From NCBI RefSeq assembly GCF_000214215.1, contig NC_015559.1, forward strand, positions 2,901,001-2,965,000: a stretch of DNA of 64,000 bases. Direction: 5' to 3'. The notes under the pieces are model-generated. The model saw only the letters and a list, made by a program, of their open reading frames with translations, was not told the DNA's origin and searched no databases. Both the position numbers and the translations under genes were made by a program. This document shows positions 1 through 9,600 of this stretch, piece after piece. Numbering within the stretch: position 1 is the stretch's first letter; every line of letters starts with the position of its first letter. The DNA is from Marinomonas posidonica IVIA-Po-181 (GTDB lineage: Bacteria > Pseudomonadota > Gammaproteobacteria > Pseudomonadales > Marinomonadaceae).

Positions 1-1102
1 CATTTTTTCGTAGCATTTGATGTAAATCCAAATACTTTTGCTGTATTTGCTTATCCTGTCGAAAAGATTGCCAAGTTTGCACTAAACGTATGGCCAAACT
101 TTCTGGTACGGCATCATCTTGCAATAACTCAGGCACAAGCGTCTCATTGGCCAATAAGTTCGGCAGAGACACATAAGGCACCTTAATCATACGTTTCATA
201 ATCTCAAAGGTTAAACGATTCACCTTATACGCCACGACCATAGGACGCTTTACCAGCATGGCCTCTAAGGCCGCCGTACCAGATGCCAACAAAATAGCAT
301 CGGCAGCGGCCATCACGGTACGTGATTGACCGTCTGTAATCACGGCTTGCGTATTCGCTTCTTGTAAAATAGCTTCTATTTGTTCGCGTCTGGCTTGATT
401 CGCGGCGGGCATTAGAAACGTCGCCTGAGGTTCCTGCTGTTTAATCAACTTAATGGTCTCAACAAACAAAGGAGCGAGTCGCGAGACTTCCCCTTCACGT
501 GAGCCAGGTAAAACCGCAAACACTGGACCAGTTATTGACCCCAAATTTAACACTTCACGAGCCTGTTGAGGATCACTCTCTAGAGGAATTTCATCCGCCA
601 AGGTGTGACCAACACAGACCACTGGAATATTGTGTTGATGATAAATAGGTAACTCAAATGGAAACAAGGCCAACATCAAATCAATTGATTTTTTAATTTT
701 GAAGATGCGTTTTTGACGCCAAGCCCAAACAGATGGACTCACATAATGCACCGTCGGAATGCCGATTTGTTTTAGTTTTCTAGCCAATGGTAGATTAAAA
801 TCTGGCGAATCTATCCCAATAAATGCTGTTGGGGGATTTACCTCGCAGGATTGGTAAAGGCGCTTACGAATGCCCAACAGCTCTTTTAAGCGACCTAAAA
901 CTTCCACGAGCCCCATTACTGATAATCGGTCCATTGGCACCATACTGGTTAGCCCTTCCGCTTCCATTAAAGGTCCGCCAATACCTTCAAACACAGCGTC
1001 GGGCTGTAAGGCTTTTAAATGCTTTATTAAATTCGCCCCTAAAATATCACCAGATGCTTCTCCGGCAACCAACACGTAACGTGCTGTCGACGTCACTTTC
1101 AT
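1..1102 (-). CDS. lpxB: Lipid-A-disaccharide synthase, 3' end cut by window edge
   Basis: LpxB condenses UDP-2,3-diacylglucosamine with lipid X to make the lipid A disaccharide at the inner membrane. The frame is open from an ATG at 1102 to the window edge (367 codons). The N-terminus carries the family's VAGEASGD motif, followed by GIGGPLM, a YVSPSVWAWR segment and VLPGSREGEV. LpxB is usually about 380 residues, so only the last few residues are missing. AGAGG precedes the ATG. It follows lpxA, but an intrinsic terminator lies between the two, so it may be partly uncoupled from the upstream genes. Confidence 0.95.
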   Translation of the reverse strand, partial: MKVTSTARYVLVAGEASGDILGANLIKHLKALQPDAVFEGIGGPLMEAEGLTSMVPMDRLSVMGLVEVLGRLKELLGIRKRLYQSCEVNPPTAFIGIDSPDFNLPLARKLKQIGIPTVHYVSPSVWAWRQKRIFKIKKSIDLMLALFPFELPIYHQHNIPVVCVGHTLADEIPLESDPQQAREVLNLGSITGPVFAVLPGSREGEVSRLAPLFVETIKLIKQQEPQATFLMPAANQARREQIEAILQEANTQAVITDGQSRTVMAAADAILLASGTAALEAMLVKRPMVVAYKVNRLTFEIMKRMIKVPYVSLPNLLANETLVPELLQDDAVPESLAIRLVQTWQSFRQDKQIQQKYLDLHQMLRKN

Positions 1103-1120
1103 TAACACAACCTCTAATAA

Positions 1121-1155
1121 CAAAAAAACCCCGAAGCGTTCCGGGGTTTTCTTTT
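1121..1155 (-). terminator. Intrinsic terminator between lpxA and lpxB
   Basis: A GC-rich hairpin (CCCCG at 1129-1133 pairing with CGGGG at 1142-1146, extended by flanking A/T pairs) is followed on the minus strand by a run of seven T. It sits just after the lpxA stop and 19 bp before the lpxB start, so it probably lowers read-through into lpxB. Confidence 0.8.
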
Positions 1156-1167
1156 TCTATGGGGGAG

Positions 1168-1944
1168 TTATCGAATTATCCCGCGCTCAGACGCTCGAAT
1201 CGACATGACAAATTTTGCCACTTCAGGGATTGAATAGTCTGGGCTTTGCTCCAATTCATTCAATACAGATTCCAATGTTAGCCCTTTCAAGTAAACACTT
1301 TTATACGCATTTTTCAGTGCACGTATCACGTCTTTCGATGTACCACGACGACGCATGCCTTCAAAATTCATACCATGGGCTTTAGCCGGATTACCGGACA
1401 CCATGATAAATCTTGGTACGTCTTTTGAAACCATGGATCCCATGCCACACATGCTATAAGAGTTCACCTGACAAAATTGATGAATCCCAGTATAACCACC
1501 CAGAATGACATTATCGCCTAACTTCACGTGCCCCGCTAAAGCGGCATAGTTCGCCATAATATTGTTGTCACCAACAACACAATCGTGACCTATGTGTGTA
1601 CTAGCCATAAATAAATTATGGCTACCGATTACAGTAATGCCCTTATCCTGAACAGTACCACGGTGAATCGTGGCATTTTCTCGAATCACATTACTATGAC
1701 CTATGACTAAACGAGTTGGCTCACCCTTGTACTTTTTGTCTTGGTTTGCTTCTCCAACGGAAGCAAACTGGTAAATTTCGTTATTTTCACCAATCTCGGT
1801 ATGACCATTTATCACCACATGAGATTTAATAACACTACCAGCTCCAATTTTAACATTCGCTCCGATCACAGAAAATGGCCCAATCTCAACACTTGGATCA
1901 AGTTCAGCGTTCGGATCGACTAAAGCAGTTGGATGTATCGCCAC
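1168..1944 (-). CDS. lpxA: Acyl-ACP--UDP-N-acetylglucosamine O-acyltransferase
   Basis: LpxA carries out the first step of lipid A synthesis, moving a hydroxyacyl chain from ACP to the 3-OH of UDP-GlcNAc. At 258 aa it has the family's usual length. Hexapeptide repeats of a left-handed beta helix fill the N-terminal two-thirds, with the catalytic-His segment THIGHDC and the IHQFCQVN stretch, then a helical C-terminal domain. The start is GTG and overlaps the fabZ stop as TAGTG, pointing to translational coupling. The N-terminus MAIHPTALVDP matches the family and supports this start. Confidence 0.97.
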   Translation of the reverse strand: MAIHPTALVDPNAELDPSVEIGPFSVIGANVKIGAGSVIKSHVVINGHTEIGENNEIYQFASVGEANQDKKYKGEPTRLVIGHSNVIRENATIHRGTVQDKGITVIGSHNLFMASTHIGHDCVVGDNNIMANYAALAGHVKLGDNVILGGYTGIHQFCQVNSYSMCGMGSMVSKDVPRFIMVSGNPAKAHGMNFEGMRRRGTSKDVIRALKNAYKSVYLKGLTLESVLNELEQSPDYSIPEVAKFVMSIRASERGIIR

Positions 1945-2381
1945 TATAACTTCCTATCAGCACACATGATGGTTGCAGAACAAGCAAGCTGGCCGTCAAC
2001 GGTTGCCTTACACTCGAATTTCCAGATACCACGTTTTTCAGCAATGATCTTTGCTTCTAATTGTAGACGATCACCAGGCACAACAGGGCGCTTAAATCGA
2101 GCATTGTCAGACCCAACAAAATAATAAATAGAACCGTCTTCTGGTGTCTTATCCATTGTTTTGAAACCGAGAACACCGGCCGCTTGCGCCATGGCTTCAA
2201 TAATCAATACACCAGGCATTACTGGATGATCTGGAAAATGACCATTAAAAAATGGTTCATTCACCGTTACATTCTTATACGCCACGATGGAATCGTTCAG
2301 ATTTAACTCAACAACACGATCAACTAGTAAAAACGGGTACCTATGAGGTAAATACTGACGAATTTCATTTACGTCCATCAT
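1944..2381 (-). CDS. fabZ: 3-hydroxyacyl-[acyl-carrier-protein] dehydratase FabZ
   Basis: This hot-dog-fold enzyme dehydrates beta-hydroxyacyl-ACP in fatty acid elongation and competes with LpxA for hydroxymyristoyl-ACP. The 145-aa product has the active-site stretch [20 protein letters not shown], with His48 and Glu62 as the catalytic pair. Its ATG overlaps the lpxD stop as TAATG, and its own stop overlaps the lpxA start. The lpxD-fabZ-lpxA order is the classic gammaproteobacterial arrangement. Confidence 0.97.
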   Translation of the reverse strand: MMDVNEIRQYLPHRYPFLLVDRVVELNLNDSIVAYKNVTVNEPFFNGHFPDHPVMPGVLIIEAMAQAAGVLGFKTMDKTPEDGSIYYFVGSDNARFKRPVVPGDRLQLEAKIIAEKRGIWKFECKATVDGQLACSATIMCADRKL

Positions 2382-3418
2382 TAAACATCAACCTTTTCTG
2401 AAAGCTTATTAATTTTCTTTTCCAGTGTTGTAACTTGCTTCGCCATACTATCAATTCGTCTAATGCGTGCGACAGAACGACGCCATTTAGGCGTTGGTTC
2501 CATCCCCATTCCTGAGGAATAAGAGCCCGCTTCTGGAATCGATTTACTGACCATACTCATCGCTGTGATATGAACATGATCTGTGATTGTGATATGGCCC
2601 GCAATCCCTACGCAACCAGAAATTGTACAGAAAGCACCTATCCTTACACTCCCTGCTATCGCTGCTCCAGCAGCAATGGCGGTATTATCGCCAATTACAA
2701 CGTTATGAGCAATTTGAACTTGATTATCAATTTTAACGCCGTGACCAATTTGAGTACTTTCAAGCGCACCACGATCAATCGTCGTACTAGAACCTATCTC
2801 CACTCGATCGCCAATCACCACACTGCCAAGCTGATCGATTTTTTCCCATTGACCATTATCTGGCGCAAAACCGAAACCATCTGCTCCAATAATTGAACCA
2901 CTGTGAAAAATACAATCCGCTCCCACTTCCACATCATGGTAAAAGGTGACATTGGGATATAAACGTGTTGCCCGACCTATTTTACAACCTCTGCTAACCA
3001 CACTACCAGCACCGATCACACAACCGTCAGCGATGGTGACACCACTGTCGATCACCGCATTCGGGCCAATTACTACATTGCTACCCAACTGCACATCGTC
3101 GGCCACAACAGCAGAAGCATGTACTCCTAACCAGGATTCTTTTAGTGGAACAAATAGATGTGATAATTGCGCAAACGCAAGGTAAGGGTTAGCAACAATA
3201 ATGGCATGATCAAGAGCAATCGCCAGCTCTTCGGTTTTTACTAGGACAGCACCCGCTTTAGTCTCTGCAAGCTGGCTTTGATATTTAGGGTTAGCTAAAA
3301 AACTTAATTCGTTTTTTGTGCCTTTTTCAAGCGTCCCCAATTTATCAATGACGAGGTTACGATCGCCTTTGACGACCCCCCCCACTTTTTCTGCCAATTG
3401 CCCTAGCGTATAACTCAT
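2381..3418 (-). CDS. lpxD: UDP-3-O-acylglucosamine N-acyltransferase
   Basis: LpxD adds the second hydroxyacyl chain (N-linked) to UDP-3-O-acylglucosamine in lipid A synthesis. The 345-aa product starts with the uridine-binding domain ([14 protein letters not shown], then [13 protein letters not shown]), then a long run of hexapeptide repeats including the [17 protein letters not shown] segment, and ends in a helical tail rich in Lys and Glu. The start lies 3 nt after the skp stop, and the stop overlaps fabZ. Confidence 0.97.
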   Translation of the reverse strand: MSYTLGQLAEKVGGVVKGDRNLVIDKLGTLEKGTKNELSFLANPKYQSQLAETKAGAVLVKTEELAIALDHAIIVANPYLAFAQLSHLFVPLKESWLGVHASAVVADDVQLGSNVVIGPNAVIDSGVTIADGCVIGAGSVVSRGCKIGRATRLYPNVTFYHDVEVGADCIFHSGSIIGADGFGFAPDNGQWEKIDQLGSVVIGDRVEIGSSTTIDRGALESTQIGHGVKIDNQVQIAHNVVIGDNTAIAAGAAIAGSVRIGAFCTISGCVGIAGHITITDHVHITAMSMVSKSIPEAGSYSSGMGMEPTPKWRRSVARIRRIDSMAKQVTTLEKKINKLSEKVDV

Positions 3419-3421
3419 AAA

Positions 3422-3916
3422 TTAATTGTCCTTATTAATACGTTCCACCAACTCATTGGTGATATCAGATTCACTATTAGCATATAAGCTTAGCTGCCTA
3501 TTTAATACTAAGTCTAGTTTGCGTTCATCAATAATGGATTTTAGAGCCGCCTCACCTTTAGGGGTAAGGTCTTCAATCAGCTTTTTCTCTAACAACTTGG
3601 CTTGTTGCTGCATTTTTGCTGCCATTTGGCGAATACCGTTCTGCTTTTTCACCAAATCACCACGACGCTTGTTAAACTCATCTGGCGCCAAGGTTAACTC
3701 TTCTCGTTTAAGTTGCTCATCCGCTTCTTTTAACGCCACCTGCTCTTGTTTCAAACGTGCTTCCATTTGCGCCACTTTTTGCTTTGGTTCTTTGGCGGCT
3801 TCTTGGCCTATATTACTCTGTAACAACGCCGCTCTAAAATCGACCACAGCCATCTCTGTGGCTTGCACACTGTTTATCAACATCAGTGAACACAACGCCA
3901 ATATCATTCTTTTCAT
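3422..3916 (-). CDS. skp: Periplasmic chaperone Skp/OmpH
   Basis: Skp is a trimeric periplasmic holdase that carries unfolded outer-membrane proteins to the BAM complex. The product (164 aa) begins with a clear signal peptide (MKRMILALCSLMLINSVQA, cleaved before TEMAVVDF), then a long Lys/Glu/Gln-rich helical stretch forming the tentacles, and a C-terminal segment with LDLVLNRQ. GAGGAT precedes the ATG. It sits directly downstream of bamA, its functional partner. Confidence 0.95.
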   Translation of the reverse strand: MKRMILALCSLMLINSVQATEMAVVDFRAALLQSNIGQEAAKEPKQKVAQMEARLKQEQVALKEADEQLKREELTLAPDEFNKRRGDLVKKQNGIRQMAAKMQQQAKLLEKKLIEDLTPKGEAALKSIIDERKLDLVLNRQLSLYANSESDITNELVERINKDN

Positions 3917-3949
3917 TACAAATCCTCTTATGCTTTTACTCAGATTAAC

Positions 3950-6262
3950 TTAAAAAGTTGTACCCAACTGGAATTGGAAGACGTCTGTACTGTCACCATC
4001 CTGTGCATTTAACGGTCTCGCAAAGTTAAACGACAATGGCGCAATCGGTGTAATCCATGTCCAACTAAATCCTAGACTGAAACGAATTTCATCTAGATCC
4101 ACACCTTCATTACAATCGGTATTGGTCGACAAACAAGCATCCGTAAAGACGTTACCACCATCTAAGAAAATCGACGTACGAACAGATTTATGATCTTCCA
4201 CCATAGGAAGCGGGAAAATCAGTTCCGCGGTTCCAGTCATTAGGATATTGCCGCCTAATGCTGATGTACTGGTATCTTCATCGTCGTATGAGTTTTGCGG
4301 CCCTAATGAGGAAGCACCATAACCACGTACAGAATAAGCACCACCCGCATAGTAGTTTTCGAAGAAAGGCAAGGCATCACTGTCGCCATAACCCGCCCCG
4401 TAACCAAGACGACCTTTCAGACGAAACAACCACAGGTCCGAACCACTTAAATTCCAATACTTTTGTGATGTCAGCCCCACTTTCGCGTACTGCTGATCAC
4501 CCACAGGCAAGGCCACTTCTAACGTTGCCTTAGTGGAATAACCATTAGTTGGCAACACACCACCAACCAAGTCGTTGTCGGACCAAGTCAAACTGGCGAT
4601 GACATCATCATAATTATCGCCATGAGTATCAACATAGTTTGCAGTTTCATTAGATGGATCGTAACCTAACTTAACCGTACTCTCTTTCACCGTCATACCA
4701 AAGGTTAAACGTTGCGTATCCGAAATTGGGTAACCGTAACTGACGCCAACACCAATTTCATCTAGATCATAATCCTCAACATCGTCGTCTGCATGGTCGC
4801 TGGTTTGATAAAAAATCTGGAAACCACGACTGACGCCGTCCACAGTAAAATAAGGATTATCATAATTAATCGAGTAATCCTGAGTTGAATCGGTACGAGA
4901 AGCACTGAAGGATAATTTATTCCCCGTTCCTAAGAAGTTACGTTTGGAAATACCAAAACCCAGTACCGTACCGTCTTCTTGTGAATAACCAATGCTGGCT
5001 TGAATGCTACCTGAAGCTTGCTCTTCCACGACCACATCGATATCAACTTGATCCGTCGTGCCCGCCACAGGTCGAGTACGTAGGTCCACATTACCGAAGA
5101 AGCCTAAACGCTCAATACGACGCTTGGATGACTGAATTTTAGAATGAGTCGCCAACGCGCCTTCAAATTGCGTCATCTCACGACGCAACACTTCGTCCTG
5201 AGTTTCGCTGTTACCACTAAAGGTAATGCGTCGAACATAGACTTGCGGCCCAGGGGTAATTTGATAGCTCAGATTAACCGTGTGATTATCCAATTTTTCG
5301 GGAATCACATTCACATTGGTAAATAAATATCCATCATCGCCCAGCTCAGTCGAAATACCTTCGATGATTTCCGTCACTTGGCTACGAGAAAACAAATCCC
5401 CTTTTTTCTGCGTAATTTGCTTCCAAACTCTGTCTTCAGCAATCGGTAAGCTACCACTCAATGTCACGTCATTTAGAAAATATGGCTGGCCTTCATCAAC
5501 ATTTACCACAATGTAAACATCACGTTTGTCAGACGACAAACTAACTTGACTAGATACTACTTGAAAGTCTAGATAACCATTATCAAGGTAGAAGCTTTTC
5601 AAGGTGTTAATGTCACCCTGAATTTTAGCCTTGGCATATTCATCGGCGGAGCTGAAGGGATTCCAATAACCGGTTTCGCGAGATTCAAAATCTTTTGTTA
5701 AAGTCTCTTCGTCAAAACTGTTATTACCAACAATATTGATGTGAACAATCTTCGCGGTATCGCCTTCATCAATATTAATCTTAATACCAGTACGGTTTCG
5801 CGGCATATCCTCAACAGAAATATCCACTTTGGCACTGTAACGGCCCAATGCGTAATATTGGCGCTGTAATTCTTGCGCGATTTGATTCAGAGTTTCTGGC
5901 TTGTATATCTCGCCAATTTCTAACCCTGATAGTTTAAGACCTCGTTCTAAGTCTTCTGTTTTAACCAGTTCATTACCTTCGATTGTAAGGTTGCCAATAG
6001 AAGGACGCTCAACAAGTTTAAAAATGAGCACTTTGTTTTCTTCATAGACATCAATATCACTAAAGAAACCGGTATCAAATAAAGCACTAATCGCTTGATA
6101 AACCTTACCCGAGTCATATGACTGATTTTCATTAAAACCGATTAAATCAAATGCTCTGGCTGATGGCATTTGTACTAGGCCATCAATTCGGACATCCTCA
6201 ACCGCTTTTGCAATACTTTGCACACTGATTAAAGTCAACAATACAGCTAGAACGACTCTCAC
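3950..6262 (-). CDS. bamA: Outer membrane protein assembly factor BamA
   Basis: BamA is the essential core of the outer-membrane beta-barrel insertion machine. From the chosen start it is 770 aa: a signal peptide (VRVVLAVLLTLISVQSIAKA), five POTRA domains to about residue 405, and a 16-strand barrel with the loop-6 VRGY motif, ending in the expected aromatic Phe. The open frame extends to 6304, but the GTG at 6262 is preferred: AGAGAGG stands just upstream, the signal peptide begins there, and the longer version would overlap rseP. The gap to the rseP stop is 10 nt. Confidence 0.95.
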   Translation of the reverse strand: MRVVLAVLLTLISVQSIAKAVEDVRIDGLVQMPSARAFDLIGFNENQSYDSGKVYQAISALFDTGFFSDIDVYEENKVLIFKLVERPSIGNLTIEGNELVKTEDLERGLKLSGLEIGEIYKPETLNQIAQELQRQYYALGRYSAKVDISVEDMPRNRTGIKINIDEGDTAKIVHINIVGNNSFDEETLTKDFESRETGYWNPFSSADEYAKAKIQGDINTLKSFYLDNGYLDFQVVSSQVSLSSDKRDVYIVVNVDEGQPYFLNDVTLSGSLPIAEDRVWKQITQKKGDLFSRSQVTEIIEGISTELGDDGYLFTNVNVIPEKLDNHTVNLSYQITPGPQVYVRRITFSGNSETQDEVLRREMTQFEGALATHSKIQSSKRRIERLGFFGNVDLRTRPVAGTTDQVDIDVVVEEQASGSIQASIGYSQEDGTVLGFGISKRNFLGTGNKLSFSASRTDSTQDYSINYDNPYFTVDGVSRGFQIFYQTSDHADDDVEDYDLDEIGVGVSYGYPISDTQRLTFGMTVKESTVKLGYDPSNETANYVDTHGDNYDDVIASLTWSDNDLVGGVLPTNGYSTKATLEVALPVGDQQYAKVGLTSQKYWNLSGSDLWLFRLKGRLGYGAGYGDSDALPFFENYYAGGAYSVRGYGASSLGPQNSYDDEDTSTSALGGNILMTGTAELIFPLPMVEDHKSVRTSIFLDGGNVFTDACLSTNTDCNEGVDLDEIRFSLGFSWTWITPIAPLSFNFARPLNAQDGDSTDVFQFQLGTTF

Positions 6263-6272
6263 ATATACCTCT

Positions 6273-7622
6273 CTACAAGCGGGCAATATCATTAAAAATG
6301 GCAACGGCCATCAGAGCAAACAACAAAGAAGCTCCAACTCGATACGCCACACCCTGAATTTTTTCAGAAACGGGTTTGCGACGAATAGCCTCAATACTAA
6401 AAAACAACAAATGCCCACCATCCAACATTGGGATGGGTAACAAATTCAACACACCAAGACTCACACTCAAGTAAGCCATAAATTTCAAAAACGACTGCAA
6501 ACCTGAATCAGCAGAGGCGCTGGCCACCTTCGCGATGGTGATCGGCCCAGATAAATTATCCAGTGAAATCAATCCTTGTAACATCTTTCCAATGGAGGAA
6601 ACCGTCAAAGAGATCATCTTAGACGTTTGTTGAAAACCGTAACCTATGGCTTCAAACAGACCGTAATGACGCTCTCGAATTAAACTCTCATCCCATTTGG
6701 GTGGCACAACGGCCAAACCAGCATAACCCATCACCTTACCATTACGGTCCGCAGCGGCTGGCGTTAAGAAGAGGCTTTTACTTTGTCCTTGCCTTAATAC
6801 TACTACTGTCAGACGTTTACTTGGGCTGGTTTGCACTTTCTTTACAACCTGCTGCCAGCTAGACATAGCCTCACCATCGATCGACTCAATGGTATCACCC
6901 GCTTCAAAACCACCAAACTGCGCTGCTCCGCCATCAACCACCTGAGCGATAATAGGTACCACCGTCGGCTGCCATGGTAGCAAACCAAAGGACTGAATTA
7001 GATTATTAGGCTTTTCACCGACTAGCCATCGATTCAAGCTAACGGAATCCTGCTGAATACTACTCAATCCTTCAACACGATAGCGAACGATAATGGTTCT
7101 TGTTTGACCAATCAAGCCCGCGAGCGCTAAATTCACCTCTTCCCAAGAAGAAACCGCTTCCCCAGCAACCTCAACCAGCTCATCACCCTCTTGCATCTGT
7201 GTTTGAGAAGCCAAACTCCCTTCAGCAATATGACCAACTTTTGGCGCCAAACTCTGAATGCCTAGCAAAGCCACTAGACCATAAATCGCCACTGCCAAAA
7301 TGAAATTGGCCAGAGGCCCTGCAGCTACAATAGCAATACGCTGCCACACATTTTTCTGAGTAAAGGCTTGATGCTTAAGAGCTTCCGGTACATTACCTTC
7401 ACGCTCATCCAACATACGCACATAACCACCAAGAGGAATCATCGCCAAGGTAAATTCGGTACCGGTTTTCTTGCTCACATAACGGTAAATGGGTTTACCA
7501 AAACCAACCGAAAAACGCAGTACTTTCACACCACAACGACGGGCCACATAATAATGCCCAAATTCATGGAAGGTTATCAGCACACCCAAAGCGACAATAA
7601 TCGAAAAAATATTTTGCAGCAT
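6273..7622 (-). CDS. rseP: Site-2 intramembrane metalloprotease RseP
   Basis: RseP cuts the anti-sigma factor RseA inside the inner membrane during the sigma-E envelope stress response and also clears signal peptides. The product is 449 aa, with the zinc-binding HEFGH at residues 19-23 in the first membrane helix, two PDZ domains in the periplasmic part, and the second active-site motif MLDGGH near residue 396. The frame is open to 7670, but the ATG at 7622 gives the standard N-terminus MLQNIFSI and overlaps the dxr stop as TAATG. Confidence 0.96.
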   Translation of the reverse strand: MLQNIFSIIVALGVLITFHEFGHYYVARRCGVKVLRFSVGFGKPIYRYVSKKTGTEFTLAMIPLGGYVRMLDEREGNVPEALKHQAFTQKNVWQRIAIVAAGPLANFILAVAIYGLVALLGIQSLAPKVGHIAEGSLASQTQMQEGDELVEVAGEAVSSWEEVNLALAGLIGQTRTIIVRYRVEGLSSIQQDSVSLNRWLVGEKPNNLIQSFGLLPWQPTVVPIIAQVVDGGAAQFGGFEAGDTIESIDGEAMSSWQQVVKKVQTSPSKRLTVVVLRQGQSKSLFLTPAAADRNGKVMGYAGLAVVPPKWDESLIRERHYGLFEAIGYGFQQTSKMISLTVSSIGKMLQGLISLDNLSGPITIAKVASASADSGLQSFLKFMAYLSVSLGVLNLLPIPMLDGGHLLFFSIEAIRRKPVSEKIQGVAYRVGASLLFALMAVAIFNDIARL

Positions 7623-8794
7623 TAAAATGTCTCCTGAACAATACAGGCTTCGGCCAGCTTGCGGGCACAAACATCCGCAGCAAACACCACGTCAAGATCA
7701 TTCACTGGGATCACCTCAGCTTGGTGCAAGACTTTATGATTTACACGCGCAATGTCTAGGAAACCAATTCGTCCCTGCAAAAAGGATGCAACCGCTATTT
7801 CATTCGCCGCATTTAGGGTCGCCATCGCCGTCCCCCCCAAATACCAAGCATCCGCCGCTAGCTGTAAATTGGGGAATCGCCGTAAGTCTGGAGACTCAAA
7901 ATTTAACCTAGCAATTTCGGTAAGATTTAAAGGCGGTACATTGGTTTCAATTCGATTGGGCCAAGTCATGCCATAAGCGATGGGAATTTTCATGTCCGGA
8001 TTGCCCATCTGAGAAATGACCGACCCGTCTCGATACGACACCATTGAATGAATGATACTTTCAGGGTGAACCACCACATCAACTTCATCAGGCGTAACAT
8101 CAAATAGCCAACAAGCTTCGATTAATTCCAATCCTTTGTTCATCAAGGACGCAGAATCAATGGAAATTTTTTGCCCCATCGACCAATTAGGATGCTTACA
8201 AGCTTGCTCCGGTGTGACATTCGCCATCTCATCTAATGACCAAGTGCGGAATGGGCCACCAGATGCGGTCAAAATAATTTTATCTACATCTTGCTTATGC
8301 GCTCCAGCTGAATGCTGAGGCAAGCTTTGATAAATAGCATTGTGTTCACTGTCAATCGGCAGCAAACACACATTGTGATTTGCCACCTCATCCATAAACA
8401 ACTTGCCCGCTGTGACTAAGGACTCTTTATTTGCTAGTAGAATACGCTTACCTGCACGAATCCCTGACAAGGTCGGCTTTAAACCAGCAAACCCCATGAT
8501 CGCGGCCATCACTTGATCGACAGCACTGTCTGCAGCAATACTTTCTAAAGACGATTCACCCCATTCAAAGGAAATATCGAGATCAGCACACAACAACGCC
8601 AACTCGTCTCGAGCAGATTGAGAGCCCATCACTACTCGCTGTGGCTGAAACTGACGACAAATATCCACCATTTTGGCCACACTGGTATTGGCGGAAGCAC
8701 TGACAAGGGAAAACTTATCTGGATGCTGAGCGATAATGTCCAGCGTACTTTGCCCAATCGAGCCCGTTGCGCCTAACAGACAAATACCTTGCAT
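7622..8794 (-). CDS. dxr: 1-deoxy-D-xylulose 5-phosphate reductoisomerase
   Basis: Dxr (IspC) converts DXP to methylerythritol phosphate with NADPH, the committed step of the MEP isoprenoid pathway that feeds undecaprenyl synthesis by the nearby uppS. The 390-aa product begins with the nucleotide-binding motif LLGATGSIGQSTL and contains LLANKESLV, the metal-site PIDSEHNA, TASGGPFR and MSMGQ-like NWSMGQKISIDSASLMNKG stretch, then HPESIIHSMV. It starts directly after the cdsA stop with no gap. Confidence 0.97.
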   Translation of the reverse strand: MQGICLLGATGSIGQSTLDIIAQHPDKFSLVSASANTSVAKMVDICRQFQPQRVVMGSQSARDELALLCADLDISFEWGESSLESIAADSAVDQVMAAIMGFAGLKPTLSGIRAGKRILLANKESLVTAGKLFMDEVANHNVCLLPIDSEHNAIYQSLPQHSAGAHKQDVDKIILTASGGPFRTWSLDEMANVTPEQACKHPNWSMGQKISIDSASLMNKGLELIEACWLFDVTPDEVDVVVHPESIIHSMVSYRDGSVISQMGNPDMKIPIAYGMTWPNRIETNVPPLNLTEIARLNFESPDLRRFPNLQLAADAWYLGGTAMATLNAANEIAVASFLQGRIGFLDIARVNHKVLHQAEVIPVNDLDVVFAADVCARKLAEACIVQETF

Positions 8795-9598
8795 CTAAAG
8801 CCATCCACTTAACAATAAAAACAAAACATACACTGGCGCTGCCGCCGTCAAACTGTCGACACGATCCATCACACCACCATGACCTGGAATCAAATGGCTA
8901 GAATCTTTTAACGATTCATGGCGCTTAAACAAACTTTCCGTTAAATCCCCTAACACTGAGACAGCCGTCGTCAACAGTGCAACCAAAGCTAATAGAAGCC
9001 ACTCAAGTGTGCTAAAAGCCTGCCATTGACAGAAAAGAGCAACGCCCACTTGTGTAAGGAGAATACCACCAATTACCCCTTCCCATGATTTACCTGGGCT
9101 GACGAATCTTGCTAACTTGCGCTTACCAAATGCACGGCCAGCAAAATAAGCCCCTGAGTCAGCCCCCCAAATCAGTCCCATCAATAACAGCACCCAAACA
9201 ACAAAATCAGCGGACTGCTTTAATACCACTAAAGCGGCCCAAGTTGAGACCATGACCAACACTCCAAACACAAGTCGCGCATAGGTATGTTGCCAGAGCA
9301 AAGGCGTTGGGTAGCGAATCACCCAATATAAAGCCAAACACCATAAAATTGGACTAATATACAAACTAAAGGTCAATAACTGATAGTCAGAGATAACATA
9401 ACAAAGCAGGGCGACAAAAGTCGCAAAACCGATACGACCGACTTGCCCTTTAACACCGGATAAACGTGCCCATTCCCAGGCCGCCAGTACAACAACCCCA
9501 GCCATAGAAACAGAAAAAGCGAATGCATCTAAGAAAAAGACCGCATAGATAAACAAAAAAGCCATCACGATGGCACTAAGAATACGAGGAAGTAGCAT
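8795..9598 (-). CDS. cdsA: Phosphatidate cytidylyltransferase
   Basis: CdsA makes CDP-diacylglycerol from phosphatidic acid and CTP at the inner membrane, feeding all phospholipid synthesis. The 267-aa product is mostly hydrophobic, with about seven to eight membrane segments. The C-terminal part holds SPGKSWEGVIGGI and the family signature around LKDSSHLIPGHGGVMDRVDS. It lies 2 nt after uppS and abuts dxr. Confidence 0.96.
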   Translation of the reverse strand: MLLPRILSAIVMAFLFIYAVFFLDAFAFSVSMAGVVVLAAWEWARLSGVKGQVGRIGFATFVALLCYVISDYQLLTFSLYISPILWCLALYWVIRYPTPLLWQHTYARLVFGVLVMVSTWAALVVLKQSADFVVWVLLLMGLIWGADSGAYFAGRAFGKRKLARFVSPGKSWEGVIGGILLTQVGVALFCQWQAFSTLEWLLLALVALLTTAVSVLGDLTESLFKRHESLKDSSHLIPGHGGVMDRVDSLTAAAPVYVLFLLLSGWL

Positions 9599-9600
9599 GA

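Noticed and set aside
823-1233. Open frame of 136 codons on the plus strand
   Set aside because: Antisense to lpxB and lpxA, which are unmistakable; no ribosome binding site and no family resemblance.
3426-3953. 175-codon plus-strand frame
   Set aside because: Shadow of skp in the opposite strand; Ser/Cys-rich composition typical of antisense reading of a Lys/Glu-rich gene.
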